Assembly: GCA_008638375.1 (NCBI GenBank)
Contig: CM018041.1
Location: 5,695,501-5,759,500, forward strand
Length of the DNA stretch: 64,000 nt
Reading direction: 5' to 3'
Source of the DNA: Nyssa sinensis
Taxonomy: Eukaryota; Streptophyta; Magnoliopsida; Cornales; Nyssaceae
The notes below the pieces were generated by a model that saw nothing but the letters and a program-made list of their open reading frames with translations, did no database searches and was not told the DNA's origin. A program made the position numbers and the translations under genes. Below, in pieces: positions 33,891 through 46,250 of this stretch (position 1 is the stretch's first letter; each line of letters opens with the position of its first letter).

Positions 33891-35394
33891 TGGTCCCAAG
33901 TCCAATAGTGATGATGTGGTAATATCATTTTATTGTTAATGATAAAATTATCCCACTTTCTCGCTTACAAAAATAAGAAGCTTCCTTCCAATCCACGCTT
34001 CTTTTTATCAAACATGTGCCCAACCTACCATGTCATCACTTTTTCTTTTTGAAATTTCAAAATTAAATAACTTATAATATATAAGTCTGTTTTTTTTATA
34101 AAAATTATATAGTTGAAATTTAAAAATTGAGATATATCAAACAAGATCTATATTGCATACGAAATTCTGTAAAAACAAATCATGTTTTTTTAGGGCGTTG
34201 CCAAAGAATTGTTGAAGGGTTGGTGGGTCTAAAAAATAATAGCCTAGGCCATGTGGATAAAATTTGAAAAATGCTCCAAGTGTAGTATTTTTTTCCATTT
34301 AAAATTTTATGTTAGCATAGCAATACACATTCCTTAATGTAATGCCAGTTTATTGTGATAAAAAGATAAAAGAAACGATACAATCATTGTAACAAACTTT
34401 AATTCTAAGTACCGTGGACGAACTTTCATATGAGATTTACATAAAGGGAAAACAATTAAGAAGAGCTTTGTTTCAAGTCATCCAACACACTCTTGAATCC
34501 ATTTAGTTTCTTTCTCCTAAAATAGTTTCTTATGTAAATAAAATTATTCTTAGCACATTTTGTTTACCGATTGCGTTGGTATCAAACGCATTCCACATTT
34601 CTTCATTGATTACTACAACAAAACACATTCAACATTTATTCTTTTATTACAACAAATAAAAAAAAATGATTAAAGATAAATGCAAATTACCAATGGTATG
34701 ATATGATAGTTGGACTAAGTGATGACACATTTGAATATGAATTTAATATTACATTATTTTAGTTAGTTTGTTTATTTTTGAGAAGATAATTGGCAAGAAC
34801 TTCCATAATATTAACCAATGGTAGGATTCTAACAATTGAAGCATTAGTAGCTGCCTCTTCATCAAGTTCATACTCAATTGTGGATTTTGTAATACATTTT
34901 ATTGTTTTCTTTATCTATTTTTTGTTGTTGTATCAATGTTGGAGTATCATCATTTTTTTAAGAAACAAAAGTTGTTTGATGCATTGTTAAACACATGTGT
35001 AATACTTTTTTTATTTAAGGAGTTTCTCTTCTTTAGGACAGATCAGAATATTCTTTGTTTTAGTTTTATGGACAAAGAATTTTTATACTACTTTTTTTTA
35101 ACAGAGTTTTTTATATAATTTTGATCTTGTTTGATAGATCTCGACTTTTAGAGTCTAAATATATAAGTTTTATGAAAAATGGACTTATATATTGTAAGTT
35201 GGTTAATTTTGAAATTTATAGAAAAATTGGGTGATGATGTGGCAGGGGAGTACATCGGGCTTTCGTTGATTCTCCGAGTTTTTTGAATTTTTATATTAAA
35301 AGGGTATTTTTGTCAACATAAAATTTAAGAATTTTTTGGGTTAACACTTTTGAGATTGGATATTGCGCTAATTAAGTACTTTATGAGGAACTTA
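33891..35394. other. AT-rich DNA between MULE and module copy I promoter
   Basis: No supported gene. Short open frames (for example 34790-34990) are AT-driven. Confidence 0.55.
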
Positions 35395-35423
35395 TTACCC
35401 AATCCCTCCAAAATAAACCTTAC

Positions 35424-35656
35424 TAACCGTTACACAAAGATTTTAATTTGACTAGCCGTTAGAAACTATCCGTTGCATCAAAATAATTACTAGCCGTTAC
35501 AAAGATTAATTTGACTAGCCGTTTGATGGAGATTAGTCAAACTAGCCGTTAGAAAGGTGATTGTTTATTTTGGAATATTGTGAAGTTATTGATTTTTTCT
35601 AATTATAATAATTCAAAAAAATATTATTTTTTAAAGAGCCCTTGTGCCTATATATA
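35424..35656 (+). promoter_or_regulatory. Module I promoter: MSA-like motif cluster and TATA box
   Basis: Two exact TAGCCGTTAGA sites (35453-35463 and 35543-35553) and two near matches lie in a ladder of about 30-45 bp spacing. The reverse complement TCTAACGGCTA fits the plant MSA consensus YCYAACGGYYA bound by three-repeat MYB (MYB3R) proteins. A TATATATA at 35649-35656 precedes hairpin 1a by 50 bp. Confidence 0.5.
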
Positions 35657-35705
35657 GGAACATTTGAGTGACCCATTCCCATCTCTTTCCTATAATACAA
35701 TTTCC

Positions 35706-35796
35706 TACAATTTGATCGTGTTCATGGCATTTCATCAATCGATGTCTCTATCAACTAATATCTTGATGAAATGTTATGAACAACGATCAGATTGTA
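35706..35796 (+). ncRNA. Fold-back hairpin 1a, MIRNA-precursor-like
   Basis: A 91-nt inverted repeat. The 5' arm TACAATTTGATCG-TGTTCATGGCATTTCATC pairs with a 3' arm whose complement differs by a one-base bulge and three other positions, around a loop of about 28 nt. Length, near-perfect arms, a single bulge and a TATA box 50 bp upstream are what a young plant MIRNA gene looks like. No match to a microRNA family I know. A non-coding transposon fold-back remains possible, but the hairpin recurs only with its promoter in this window. Confidence 0.55.
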
Positions 35797-35926
35797 TGAA
35801 TTTTATGTTTGCGTAAGAAAAATTATACATTTTTTTGGGGATGGCAAAAATTCTGCTTTGAGAATGCATTTCGGAAGAAAAAGCTTGGAAACACTCAAAT
35901 CAGCTCTTTTCAGAAATAAAAATAAC

Positions 35927-36018
35927 TACAATCCGATCGTGTTCATGGCACTTCATCATTTTGAGTTGATATCAATGTTATATATTGATGAAATGCCATG
36001 AACAACGATCAGTTTGTA
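35927..36018 (+). ncRNA. Fold-back hairpin 1b
   Basis: 92 nt. The arms are closely related to 1a but carry GGCACTTCATC in the 5' arm (a C opposite A mismatch) and a different loop (GAGTTGATATCAATG). It starts 221 bp after 1a and belongs to the type-b group with 42883-42974 and 52414-52505. Confidence 0.55.
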
Positions 36019-37010
36019 AGAAATTTATGTGATGTGCATAAAAGAACTGTGTTTTGGGAGTGTGCTTTGAATGAATCACACGGGTGTACTTAAACTTGCT
36101 CTTTCTTTCTTTCCTTTTTATATATATATATATATATGTATGTATGTGTGTGTATATATGTGTATGGACTCACACACACAAATATTCTTCCTCCCAATTC
36201 ACGCTACCGCCAAGCTAAGCAAGTCCCCATCCCATCCCACCCCACCTAACCTCCATATATAACTAGAACAAAAAATGATTTGAAGCCATTTAATAGTTTG
36301 TGTATGAGGAAAATTAGAGATCAAAAGACCCATGGTTTGGTGGTTCTGAAACAAGTGTTAATGAGTGGAATAATTACAATATATGTAGGTAAAAAGGTAA
36401 ACATAACAGATTTTCTCATATTAATTTCTCACTCTTAGACACAAGGTGATGATGAGATCCATATATATTTATCATAGTGAATCTCATCACATTGTGTTTA
36501 GGAGTGAAAAAATAAGTTAAAAAAATCTATTATGTATAACATTATTTGTAGGAAAAAAATTATTCATACTCTCACTTATACACTTATACTCCAAATAAAT
36601 GTTTTTTTAATGATTAAAAGGACATCTTTTGGAATGGATGTGTACAAATGGGAACCTCAATAATGGTAACTAATTGTATCTTTCTACACACATAAAGAGA
36701 TATCAGAGAGGTAAACCAACATGATCTCCATAACATAGCTTGATGGTAATAGTGTGATGGCGTGATTGTGGAGATTAGGGATGAGGAAGAAATTATTGTA
36801 TGATTCACGATCATTGGTCTTGACTGATGATGAGATAATATGTGTGTAATATGTTAAATTTTTTTGGTGATAAAAATAACTTTTATATACATGACAATTC
36901 ATAATTTTTCAGGACTATTTACCTGGTTAATTGTATTAGATGATACAAGAATTTCATGGAGATGAGGCGCCCAAAGTTGAGGATGAGTTTCATTGTAGCA
37001 GTTGGGTTTA

Positions 37011-37904
37011 GGGATGTCAAATAACTCGTCCCGCCTCTACTGATATGGGTTTGGGGGGGAGAGTTAAACGGGAATAGGGCGGGTTTGAGGAGAAAAAAAC
37101 TCGTCATGGGTTTGGGAAAGGGTCACTTCGCCCCGCCCTCTTTATATAATAGTTTTATAAACATACCCTTATTTTTTTATATAATTTTAAGAATACCCAA
37201 CCATATAAATTGATTTTTTTGGCTTAGGGTTTCAAAATACTTTCTCAGTTCTCAGTTCTCACTTCTCCTGCTATGACTCTCCCCAACTGGCTCTACTCAA
37301 CTCCTCTCAGTCCCTCTCTCCGTCACGTTTCACTGAGTTGTCATCGACAATCCACCGACCACTGCTCTCAGATATCAACTCTCATCGGCCACCGTTCACT
37401 GCTCACTGGCCATGCTTCACTCCATTGATCATCATCACCCAATCTTCTGCTCACCGATTTGCTCATCAGTTCAAAAGGAAGGAGGGAAAGTGAAAGAATA
37501 ATGAAGTGAGGTACAATTGTGAGGGTTAGAACTTGGCAATTTGGTTTCTCTCCGTTTGGAAGTGAAATGAAGAGATCTATTTTTCTCATAATGTAAGACT
37601 CATCACAAGTGGATCACACATGCGGTGAGTCTCACATTGTGAAACAAATGAATCTCATGAAATAGAAAAGTATCGACCTGAAACTTGGTAGGTTTGCAAG
37701 ATTTTGTGGATCCCATTTCAGTTTTATACTATTTTTGTTTTTTTGAAAAGATTTCTAGCCCAACATTTTGGGTTGGGGGGGGGGGGGGGGTTGTTAAAAA
37801 AATTTGTATAGGTGAAAAGAAAAACTTTTAGAGTACCATGGGGGATGGCCCTTGTCATGATTCTGTAAAAAATTATGAATAAAACTGGGCACCCCCAATA
37901 TTTC
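37011..37904. other. Intergenic repeats: GC-rich CCCGCC-type remnant and G17 run
   Basis: 37015-37140 has alternating GGGCGGG/CCCGCC phrases typical of a decayed hAT-like repeat. 37290-37470 matches 43470-43590 (CCACCG..., TTCACTCCATTGATCATCAT). A run of about 17 G is at 37776-37792. No gene. Confidence 0.5.
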
Positions 37905-38328
37905 ATTTTTAAATTGCTCTCTGTCCTTATTTATTTTTTTCGAATTACGTGGCTTATAAATATTCTTTCAAAATATATAATATCTAAAATTTAAAATTTA
38001 AAATTGTGTACCTCCTCAATTTTTTTCCTTCCAAAATAACATACATACATAAATAGAAATATAACTAATCTATCTGTTAAAAAGTAATCGTTAAATTAAA
38101 ATAAATTTTACTAGCTATCACATATAAATTAATTTGACTAGCTGTTAAATAGAGATTAGTCGAATTAATCGTTAAAAATGTTATTATTTCTTCTGGAATA
38201 TCGATTTTTACTGATTATAATAATTCAAAAAATTATCATTAATACAATGTATTAAAGAGCCATTGTGGCTATATATATAGGAATATTTGAGTGACCCAAT
38301 GCCATATCTTTTCTATAAAACAATTTGC

Positions 38329-38369
38329 TACAATCTGATCGTGTTCATGGCATTTCATGGATGGATATT
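38329..38369 (+). ncRNA. Half hairpin 2a (5' arm only)
   Basis: TACAATCTGATCG-TGTTCATGGCATTTCATG matches the type-a 5' arm, but the 3' arm is missing, so no fold-back can form. Treat it as a broken copy. Confidence 0.6.
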
Positions 38370-38370
38370 T

Positions 38371-38485
38371 CTAATTGTGTGTTCCTACTTTCTAATTTGG
38401 TGGTTTAGTTTCTGTCTGTTTTTCCATTGAGAGTAATAATCATTAGTTAAAATTTGAAGATTTCGATCTTTACTTCTACATATTC
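38371..38485 (+). repeat. Oleosin 3'-flank-like fragment (empty MITE site)
   Basis: AATTGTGTGTTCCTAC, GGTGGTTTAGTTTC and TTAGTTAAAATTTGAAGAT follow the order seen around 18353-18695 beside the oleosin gene, but the 242-bp Stowaway element is absent. It looks like a duplicate made before the MITE inserted, or one that never had it. Confidence 0.75.
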
Positions 38486-38559
38486 ACGGGTGCACCATTG
38501 AACAATGAAAGCTTCAATTTATATACACACACACATACGAAGAATGAACAATAATGCTA

Positions 38560-39130
38560 ATAACTATCTCCAGTCAAAATTTTTAATCAAAATAATAACA
38601 ATGTCCCTTTTTAATTTGATTTTTTTTTTTTTACAATTTTCAATTTTGACCATTTTTTTTAAATATATTTTTTTATATAAAAATAGATTTAGGGTAAAAT
38701 AAGTTATTTTTATTTTATATAAAAATAAATTTAAGGTTTTAATCAATATTGATTTAAAAAATAAAAAAATGTCACAATTTAAAAATTAAAAAAAAAAACA
38801 TAAAAGTGGTAATTTTATCATTTTGAAGGAAAAAATTGACTTGAGGGGTATTTGTACATTGTTAGATAAAGTAAGTGTTAGAGAATATAATAATAAAGTT
38901 ACACAATTTCTAACAACTTAAGTTTTTAAATGAGTTGATAAATTCAAATGGTATCAAAGTAGGCAAAAGATCCTTACTGTCATCCTAAAAAAAATATGAA
39001 TTGACACGTGTAGGCTTAGATTAGCCACACGTGAAGAGGTGTGTTAGAAAATATAATAATAAAGTTACACTTTCTCTAATAGCTTAAGTTTTTAGATGAG
39101 TTGATGATTTCACAGGAGAACTCATTGTAA
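38560..39130. repeat. MULE-like remnant
   Basis: AT-rich DNA resembling the interior of the element at 40075-40546 (TGTCCCTTTTTAATTTG, AATTTTATCATTTTGAAGG, GGGGTATTTGTA). Borders are not clear. Confidence 0.4.
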
Positions 39131-39134
39131 CCTC

Positions 39135-39668
39135 AAGGGATGACAGTGTAATTGTTAGAAATCTTTGTGGAAGTGAGTGTAATTTATTCTTACTTATTTT
39201 ATGGATCTTGAGATGTCAGTATAGTTGTTAAAAACCTCCGTAGAGGTGAGTGTAATTTATCCTTACATATTTTATGGACCTTAAGCTAAGAGAATGACAT
39301 TCGTATCGAAAGACGAAGCTTTTGGTAATTTTTAAAATCGTGTTTTGAAGAGAATTATGCCTATTCAAAGCGTATTTACAAAATACACATTTTAACTTAA
39401 AAAGGGATACCAATGTAATTGTTAAAAACTTTCATAGAGGTGAGTATAATTTATCTTTACTTATTTTATAGATTTTGAAATGTTAGTATAATTGCTAGAA
39501 ACTTATGTAGAAGTGAGTGTAATTTATCCTCACTTATTTTATAGACCTTGAGTTAAGAGAATGACATTGGTATAGAAAGACCAAGTTTTGGGTAATTTTT
39601 AAAACCGTATTTTGAAGAGAGTTATGCATATTCAAAGCATATTTACAAAATATGCATTTTGACTTTAA
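39135..39668 (+). repeat. 267-bp tandem duplication
   Basis: 39135-39401 and 39402-39668 are two diverged copies in direct order (shared TAAGAGAATGACATT, GGTAATTTTTAAAA, GTATTTACAAAATA). Each half also contains a smaller repeat of the phrase GAGTGTAATTTAT. This is non-coding, related to MULE terminal sequence. Confidence 0.85.
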
Positions 39669-40074
39669 ATGAAGACAGAGCTTGATGAGAACTATGTTTT
39701 TTCAAAGTGTCTTTTGATAATACATCTTTTGATTTAAAATGAAAAGTCTTAATCAATAATGAAATTTTTAGTATTTAAAACTAATCTAACAAGAAGTATT
39801 TTTTTTAAGGACACTTCTTTCCCAAACAACATAAGTTCGATAAATAAGTAATAAAAAACTCTCATAAATTCTGAGTTCACCATAGAAAACTGAGTTATTC
39901 TAATTTCTAGACTCTTTCAAAAAATTAGAGGCCTATATAAAAATGGGCCAAATTGTAAGCTAAATGAGTTAGGTTGAACGATTTATATGGACGGAAATTT
40001 ATAAGGCTTTTAATGGCAGTTTCCGAATGTGAAAAATCATTTCATTTGGTTTTGTTGGTGGGATGGTATAAAAC

Positions 40075-40546
40075 AGGGTAAATTATATTAATTTTTTTTG
40101 AAGTTTCTGATAATTACAAAAATTTTATTTGAAATGACACTGACCTTCCTTCCAGCCTTATTTTTTTTAAAATGACAAAAATATCCCTTTCATTTATTTT
40201 TTTTGCAATTTTTTAATATTGACCAAATTTTTTAAACTTTTTTTTTTCATGTTCAAATAAATATTAATTAAAATCTTCTTTGACTAAAATAAATATAAGT
40301 TATTTATCTTAATTTTATTTTTTATATAAAATGAAAAAAATCTTTAAAAAAAGGTCAAAATTTAAAAAATCTAAAAAAAATAAATGAAAAGGGGCATTTT
40401 TGTCATTTTAAAAAAAATAAAGTTAGAGGAGAGGTTTTTGTAGTTTGTCAGTAAACGTAAGAGATATCAGTATCATTTCAAAAACCATTGGGAAAGTCCC
40501 TATAATTATTAAAAATTTTAGGAGAGGTCAGTGTAATTTACGTTAT
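40075..40546. mobile_element. Short MULE-like MITE
   Basis: Inverted ends: left GGTAAATTATATTAATTTTT...TTTCTGATAATTAC, right (minus strand) CGTAAATTACACTGACC...TAATAATTA, the same type as the element at 32305-33881. Flanking GTATAAAAC / TTATAAAAT give an imperfect 9-bp duplication; borders may be off by about 2 bp. Confidence 0.6.
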
Positions 40547-42379
40547 AAAATAAAATAATAAATGACTTTTGTGTCTTGCATAATCAATATTTATAATGAT
40601 ATTTTTTAGTCATTCATTAAAAATTTAGACAAATTTGATAAAGTTATATGTTTGAAAAATAAAAGAATATTATTTTAATCCTCTATTGACATTCATATTT
40701 ATTATTTTAATACATACAATGTTTTATTTTAAATGTATTAGTTATAATTAATTTAACAAATAAATAAATAAATAAAAGTTTAAAAATAAATGAAAACTCT
40801 GATGGAAATTCGTTTTCGCCTATCGAGAAATTTAAATGGTTTTGAATTTTTTTTTTGTAGGGTAGAATTAGAAAAGAAATACCTTATCCCAAACCTACTC
40901 CGTTGCTATCTAAGCAATGGCTTCTTATGCATACATGTGAATTCAATGAATAGTTTTTTTTCTTCCTTTTTCTTTTTAAAATAAAATATCATGTGTGATG
41001 GTAAATTAAACTCACTTATTTAAAAGAGTTAAAGGGTCGGGTAGAAGGATTACTTGGAAAAAGATACATCAACTGAATATGAACGTCATGCCAAATGAAT
41101 GAGAGGGGACATGATGTTAAAATTGGTACATTAATTTGGAAATGTGTTGTTTGTAGTTATAGAACTTGATGCTTTTGGATAGGGCTGAGTTTACTACATT
41201 GTCCTTTCCTTCAATTCTGTCCATCAAGCTTCTTAATTTTTTTTTGTCACGTTAATAATTAAAAATGAATTTTTCTAACATACTTCAAATGTAATTTTAA
41301 AAAAAAAAAAAAAAAACTGTTCGTGTCCACATGAAAATAAGCATGGACGGAGCTACATGGAGTCAGTTTCCCCCCCCTAAATTTTTTTTAAAATTTTTCA
41401 ACATGTCTTTCTAATTTTTGTTTTTGACCCTTCTGAATTTAAAGTTTTTCATATTCAACTCTCAATTTGACTTCTCAATAAAACTTTTATCAAATTTTTG
41501 GGGTCTTTTTATATAATTTGAATTTTTTGTAATCTCACTATTTTTGTGTCACGTTTCTTATCTAATTTGCAAGTTATTTCATATTAATGAATTAAATTAT
41601 TTATAAAAAAAATTATCAATTCATATTAATTTTTTTACGTCTTTAATATTAAAATTTATAATCAAATATCTGAAACAGATTCCCTCTTACCTCCAGACAA
41701 ATTCCTGACTCCGTCCTCAAAAATAAGAACATGTATGAATTCCCTTTTGAAAAATATACAAAGTCTAGATTTTATTTATCATTTTCAACCCTTCTTTTTA
41801 GCACATAGTAAATGTAGTACATTTTTTGTTTAGAGAAATTATAAAATATAACGATCAATGAGTTAATAGTGTCTTAAAAAGGTATAAACTCAAATCAATG
41901 TGTAATCCCTCAAATCATATTTGATTCCCTTCAAATTTATATTTATTAAGATATCAAATCCAAAAAAGAATAATCAAAAAATGATGAGAAAAAAACTTGC
42001 ATCATGCTGAAAATGGTAGTCGAGTTGAAAAAAATAAGTCACACAAGGACTTACTTACCCAAGGTCACTTTTTAGTTTTTAATGGGTATACTTGGCCCAG
42101 TCATTGTAATTTGGCTCATAAAAACTCTTCCAAAACACACAATATCTTATCTTTAAAGTTCTACCCCTCATTTGTTTTTATCTCTTTCAAGTGTGTGCCT
42201 TGTAAATATTCTTTCAAAATACATAATATCTTAACTTTAAATTTCTGTCCCTCCACAAGTTTTCAACTTCCAAAATTGTATACATACATAAATAGAAATA
42301 TAAAACATAAATATAACTAATCTATTCATTTGAAAGTAGTCACTATATCAAAAAAAATCTTACTAACTTTGCACAAAGA

Positions 42380-42609
42380 TTTTATTTTGACTAGCCGTTA
42401 AAAATTATCTGTTGTATCAAAATAATAACTAGTCGTTACATAGATTAATTTGACTAGCCGTTAGATGGAGATTAGTCAAACTGACCGTCAAAAGGTAATT
42501 GTTTATTTTGAAATATTGTGGAGTTAATGATTTTTTTTTTTTTAATTATAATAATTCAAAAAACTATCATTTAGTTAAGAGCCGTTGTGCCTATATATAT
42601 ATATATAGG
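42380..42609 (+). promoter_or_regulatory. Module III promoter: MSA-like cluster and TATA
   Basis: Exact TAGCCGTTAGA at 42455-42465 with related sites at about 42391, 42429 and 42480. An extended TATA tract (CCTATATATATATATATAGG, about 42590-42609) lies 50 bp before hairpin 3a. Confidence 0.5.
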
Positions 42610-42657
42610 AAACATTTGAGTGAACCATTGCCATCTCTGTCTTACAACACAATTTCC

Positions 42658-42748
42658 TACAATTTTATCGTGTTCATGACATTTCATGGATGGATATTCC
42701 TATCAACTAATGTCTTGATGAAATGCCATGAACAACGATCAGATTGTA
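42658..42748 (+). ncRNA. Fold-back hairpin 3a
   Basis: 91 nt, type a. The 3' arm GAAATGCCATGAACAACGAT is identical to other intact copies; the 5' arm has two changes (TTTATCG, ATGACAT) that weaken pairing. Confidence 0.55.
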
Positions 42749-42882
42749 GGAATTTTGATGCAATTTGTGTAAGAAAAATTATGCATTTTTTTGGGGATGG
42801 CAGAAATTCTGCTTTGAGAATACATTTTGGAAGAAATAGCATGAAAACACTCAAACGGGCTCTTTTCAGAAATAAAAATTAC

Positions 42883-42974
42883 TACAATCCGATCGTGTTA
42901 ATGGCACTTCATCATTTTGAGTTGATATCAATGTTATATATTGATGAAATGCCATGAACAACGATCAATTTGTA
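42883..42974 (+). ncRNA. Fold-back hairpin 3b
   Basis: 92 nt, type b, starting 225 bp after 3a. One 5'-arm change (GTTAATGG) relative to 1b; the loop is identical to 1b. Confidence 0.55.
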
Positions 42975-43134
42975 AAAAATTATGTGATGTGCATCAAAGA
43001 AATTGTGTTTTGGGAGTGCGCTTTGGATGAATCACATGGGAGGACTCAAACTTGCTCTTACTCTCTTTCCTTCTCTTATATATATTTTTGAGTCCTCCCA
43101 TGTGATTCATCCAAAGCGCACTCCCAAAAACACA

Positions 43135-43165
<31 letters not shown>

Positions 43166-43600
43166 TAAATGTGTGTGTGTCTATATATACAGACACTACA
43201 CAGACATACAAATATTTTTCTTCCCAACCTTTGCTCCAGCCAGCCTAAGAAAGTTTCCCATCCCATCCCACCCCACCCCACCCCACCTAACCTAGCCTCC
43301 ATATAACTAGAACAAAAAATGATTTGAAGTCATTTAATAGTTTGTGCATGAGGCAAATTAGAGATCAAAAGAGCTATGGTTTGGTGGTTCCGAAAGAAGT
43401 GTTAATGAGTGGAATAATTACAATATACTTAAGTAAAAAGTTAAACATAATAGATTTTCTTAGTCCATCGTGCCTCACCGAGTCGTTGTTGACAGTCCAC
43501 CGGCTACCGTTCACTGCTCACCGGCCTCACTTCACTCCATTGATCATCATCATCATCCGATCTTCTGCTCACCGATCTACTCATTTTGACGACCCGATTG

Positions 43601-45429
43601 TCGTCCCCTTAGGTAACAAGTTTGTTTTCTTTAGTCTTTATTTATATTTTATGTTTTTGATCTGATTATTGGAATCGTTGGTATGTATCATATCTGTTTG
43701 TTCATGGTAGCATTTGAAATGAGCCCATCTTCTTTTAATAATTAGATTGACTCTGTCATGATTTCTAACGTTTTAAAAATTATAGCCACTCCATTCTCCA
43801 TTGTTTAAAACCCATTTCTGGGGTAAAATCTCCCAAATGATTTTGTGATACTCCATGAAGCTATTAACATGAATGGAATGTGCTTTTGGCCTTTTTCAGC
43901 AGTGTCTAAAATCCCAGGCAGGGTCAGGGATGGGACGGGATGGGGTCGGGGATAAGGGAGTAGTGGTGGGGGTGGGGTCAGGGGCACGGACCTTTCACAC
44001 TGTGCGGGATTGGGGTCCGTCGCCATTCATAGTTGGGTTTGGGTTGAGTAGCAAATTTGCAAAGTGAATTGTTGTGCCAGTTGGAGTTGGAAAAGCTAAG
44101 CTGGCCCCTCAACTGCGTGACTCCTAACCCTTTGACGGGTTTGTTGGAATAGGTAGCTAGCGACTCTGGTTCTAAACTGTTATTTGTAAATGTATAATAT
44201 AGATATCTCTCTAGACTTCTCCACTCAAGAAACTAAGAAGAGATGAAAAAAAAATTTGATAGTTGATTTTGTATGTAATATATGTATGTGTGCGTGTGTG
44301 TATATATATATATATATATATGTATGGAAAGAATTATGTACATGTACAAAATCTATATTACATTTTATACATGTAAGAATTAAAATTTATGTCTATCTCT
44401 CTCTAAACTTTCCCACTCCAGAAACAAGAGAGAGGTTTCAAGGGAGATTTATTACTTCAAATTCAATCATCAAGAGAATAACAAAACCGAAAGACGGTAA
44501 ACAAAAACAAACATAAATGTAGTTTAAATCAATAAAATCATAATAATTAAAAAGTTTAACCAAATAATAATGGAGTCTTCAAAAGCATCGATTCTAGCAA
44601 AATTGCGAGCACAAATTTCTCATGTTAGCAAACATAAATCTCTCTCTCTCTTAGAGTTGAGAGTTTATCTTCCTATTTCTCTTTTCCCTTCCCTTCTTTT
44701 GAATTAGAATAGTCATATGAATTTTTTTATAGGTAAATATCTCTCTCATACATACACTACTTTGCCCCTTAAGGGGACTTGAACACTTAATCCCCATATG
44801 GAGAGGTAGAAGAGACATCAATCAAGTAAGAACTTGTTGGTAGAATAGCTCATACGAGGAAGTGGAGGAGGAACCAACTAAGCTAGAACTTGTTGGTAGA
44901 ATATCTATATGAATTAATTTAGAAGTTTCTTATTTGAACAAGTTTTTGTTGCAAATACTAACTATAATAATCTAACTCGGAGCAAAATATGAAATATCTC
45001 TTCTGCTACTTTTTCTCCACTCTTTTTAGTCAATTGTTTCCCAAATAATCTTTCTATTATTTAATATTATAAAAAATACAAGAAAATTAGTATTAAGAAT
45101 CCTTGTGTGATGCATCCTTTAATGGAGATTTGGATAAAAGAAAATATAAAACAAAAAAATAAAATCACATATTCATGTGTGTATATATATATATATATAT
45201 TGCCAATTCAATTTTAAGCCTAACTTTTTGAGCAAATCGGGAACATCTTAAAGATAAGGTAAAAAAAATCAAGTATTGTACTAATTATTAAATTACCAAC
45301 TAAAGAGACAAAATATAATGAATAAATAACTTAAAAGAAAATAATACCAAAATTTAACATTAAAATCCTAAATCACGACCTGATTTGAGCGTTGAATGAT
45401 AGCATAGTTTAATACCATTACTGTAATAA
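43601..45429. other. Intergenic DNA with G-rich tract and microsatellites
   Basis: No supported gene. A tract of many GGG/GGGG runs lies at about 43916-43985. TG/TA repeats lie near 44290-44325 and 45180-45202. Two copies of AGAACTTGTTGGTAGAATA occur near 44830 and 44885. Confidence 0.55.
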
Positions 45430-46250
45430 AAAATATTTATTAAGATATAAAATTCAAAAAAGATGACTTGAAAAGGATGAGAACAAAACTTGTACAATGA
45501 TGAAAATGGTAGTCAAGTAGAAAAAATAAGAGTTACACAAGGGACTTACTTACCCAAGGGCACTTTTTAATAGGTATACTTGGCCCAATCACTTGAAGTT
45601 GGGACTCTTTTACCAACTAGAAGACCACACACTTTGTGGCTCATAAAAACTCTTACAAAAATACATAATATCTTATCTTTAAATTTCTATCTCCCCTCAT
45701 TTTTTTTTCTTCCAATTATATATCTTCTAGTTTTTACCCCTCAAATTTTTCCTTCCAAAATTGCATACACACATAAATAGAAGTATAAAATATAAAATAT
45801 AAAAATAACTAATCTATATGTTAGAAAGTAACTATTATATCAAAATAACTCTTATTAACAGTTACACGTAGATTTTAGTTTGACTAGCCGTTAGAAACTA
45901 ACCGTTATATCAAAATAATCTTACTAGCTGTTACATAGAGATTAATTTGACTAGTCGTTACATAGAGATTAGTCAAACCAAAGGCTAGAAAGATCATTAT
46001 TTCTTTTGGAATATTGTGCAGTTAATGATTTTTACTAATTATAATAATTCGAAAAACTAGTATTAATATTATCTATTAAGAGCCAATATTGTGCCTATAT
46101 ATATATAGAGGAACATTTGAGTGACCCAATGTCATCTCTTTTCCATAATACAATTTTATTATCTGATTGTATTCATTCATGGATGATAAACTAACATGTC
46201 CATGAAATTCCATGAACAAGGATAAGTCTGTAGGAATTTTACATAATTTG
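45430..46250 (+). repeat. Hairpin module, copy IV (partial)
   Basis: Leader (GGACTTACTTACCCAAGG), exact TAGCCGTTAGA at 45885-45895, TATA (about 46097-46108), and one degenerate type-a hairpin; the type-b hairpin and tail are absent. Confidence 0.82.
46149..46233 (+). ncRNA. Degenerate fold-back hairpin 4a
   Basis: The 3' arm is recognisable (GAAATTCCATGAACAAGG) but the 5' arm has lost several bases, so only part of the stem can form. Probably inactive. Confidence 0.35.

Larger units (their letters stand above)
35395..37010 (+). repeat. Hairpin module, copy I, promoter-hairpin-tail part
   Basis: Holds the TAGCCGTTA cluster, TATA box, hairpins 1a and 1b, a tail (GTTTTGGGAGTGTGCTTTGA, AAACTTGCTCTTTCTTTC), TA/TG microsatellites, and a single copy of the 187-bp fold-back repeat (about 36405-36545). 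A terminal part at 36560-37010 matches 54840-55290 of copy VII. Confidence 0.85.
37905..38490 (+). repeat. Hairpin module, copy II (truncated)
   Basis: Leader (TAAATATTCTTTCAAAATA, ATACATACATAAATAGAAAT), diverged CTAGC.GTTA motifs, a TATA box (CTATATATATAGG, about 38269), and only the 5' arm of a type-a hairpin (38329-38361). Directly after that it changes to sequence resembling the oleosin 3' flank. Confidence 0.8.
40920..43600 (+). repeat. Hairpin module, copy III (full)
   Basis: Complete module: an upstream part (40920-41220) matching 50845-51115 of copy VII, leader, TAGCCGTTA ladder, TATA box, hairpins 3a and 3b, AC/TA microsatellites, the CCACCCCACC tract and the AAAAAATGATTTGAAG tail. 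The end (43470-43590) matches 37290-37470. Confidence 0.88.

Noticed and set aside
42499..42957. 152-codon plus-strand ORF across hairpins 3a and 3b
   Set aside because: It overlaps both inverted repeats, has no family resemblance, and the equivalent frames in the other modules are broken; the open frame is incidental.
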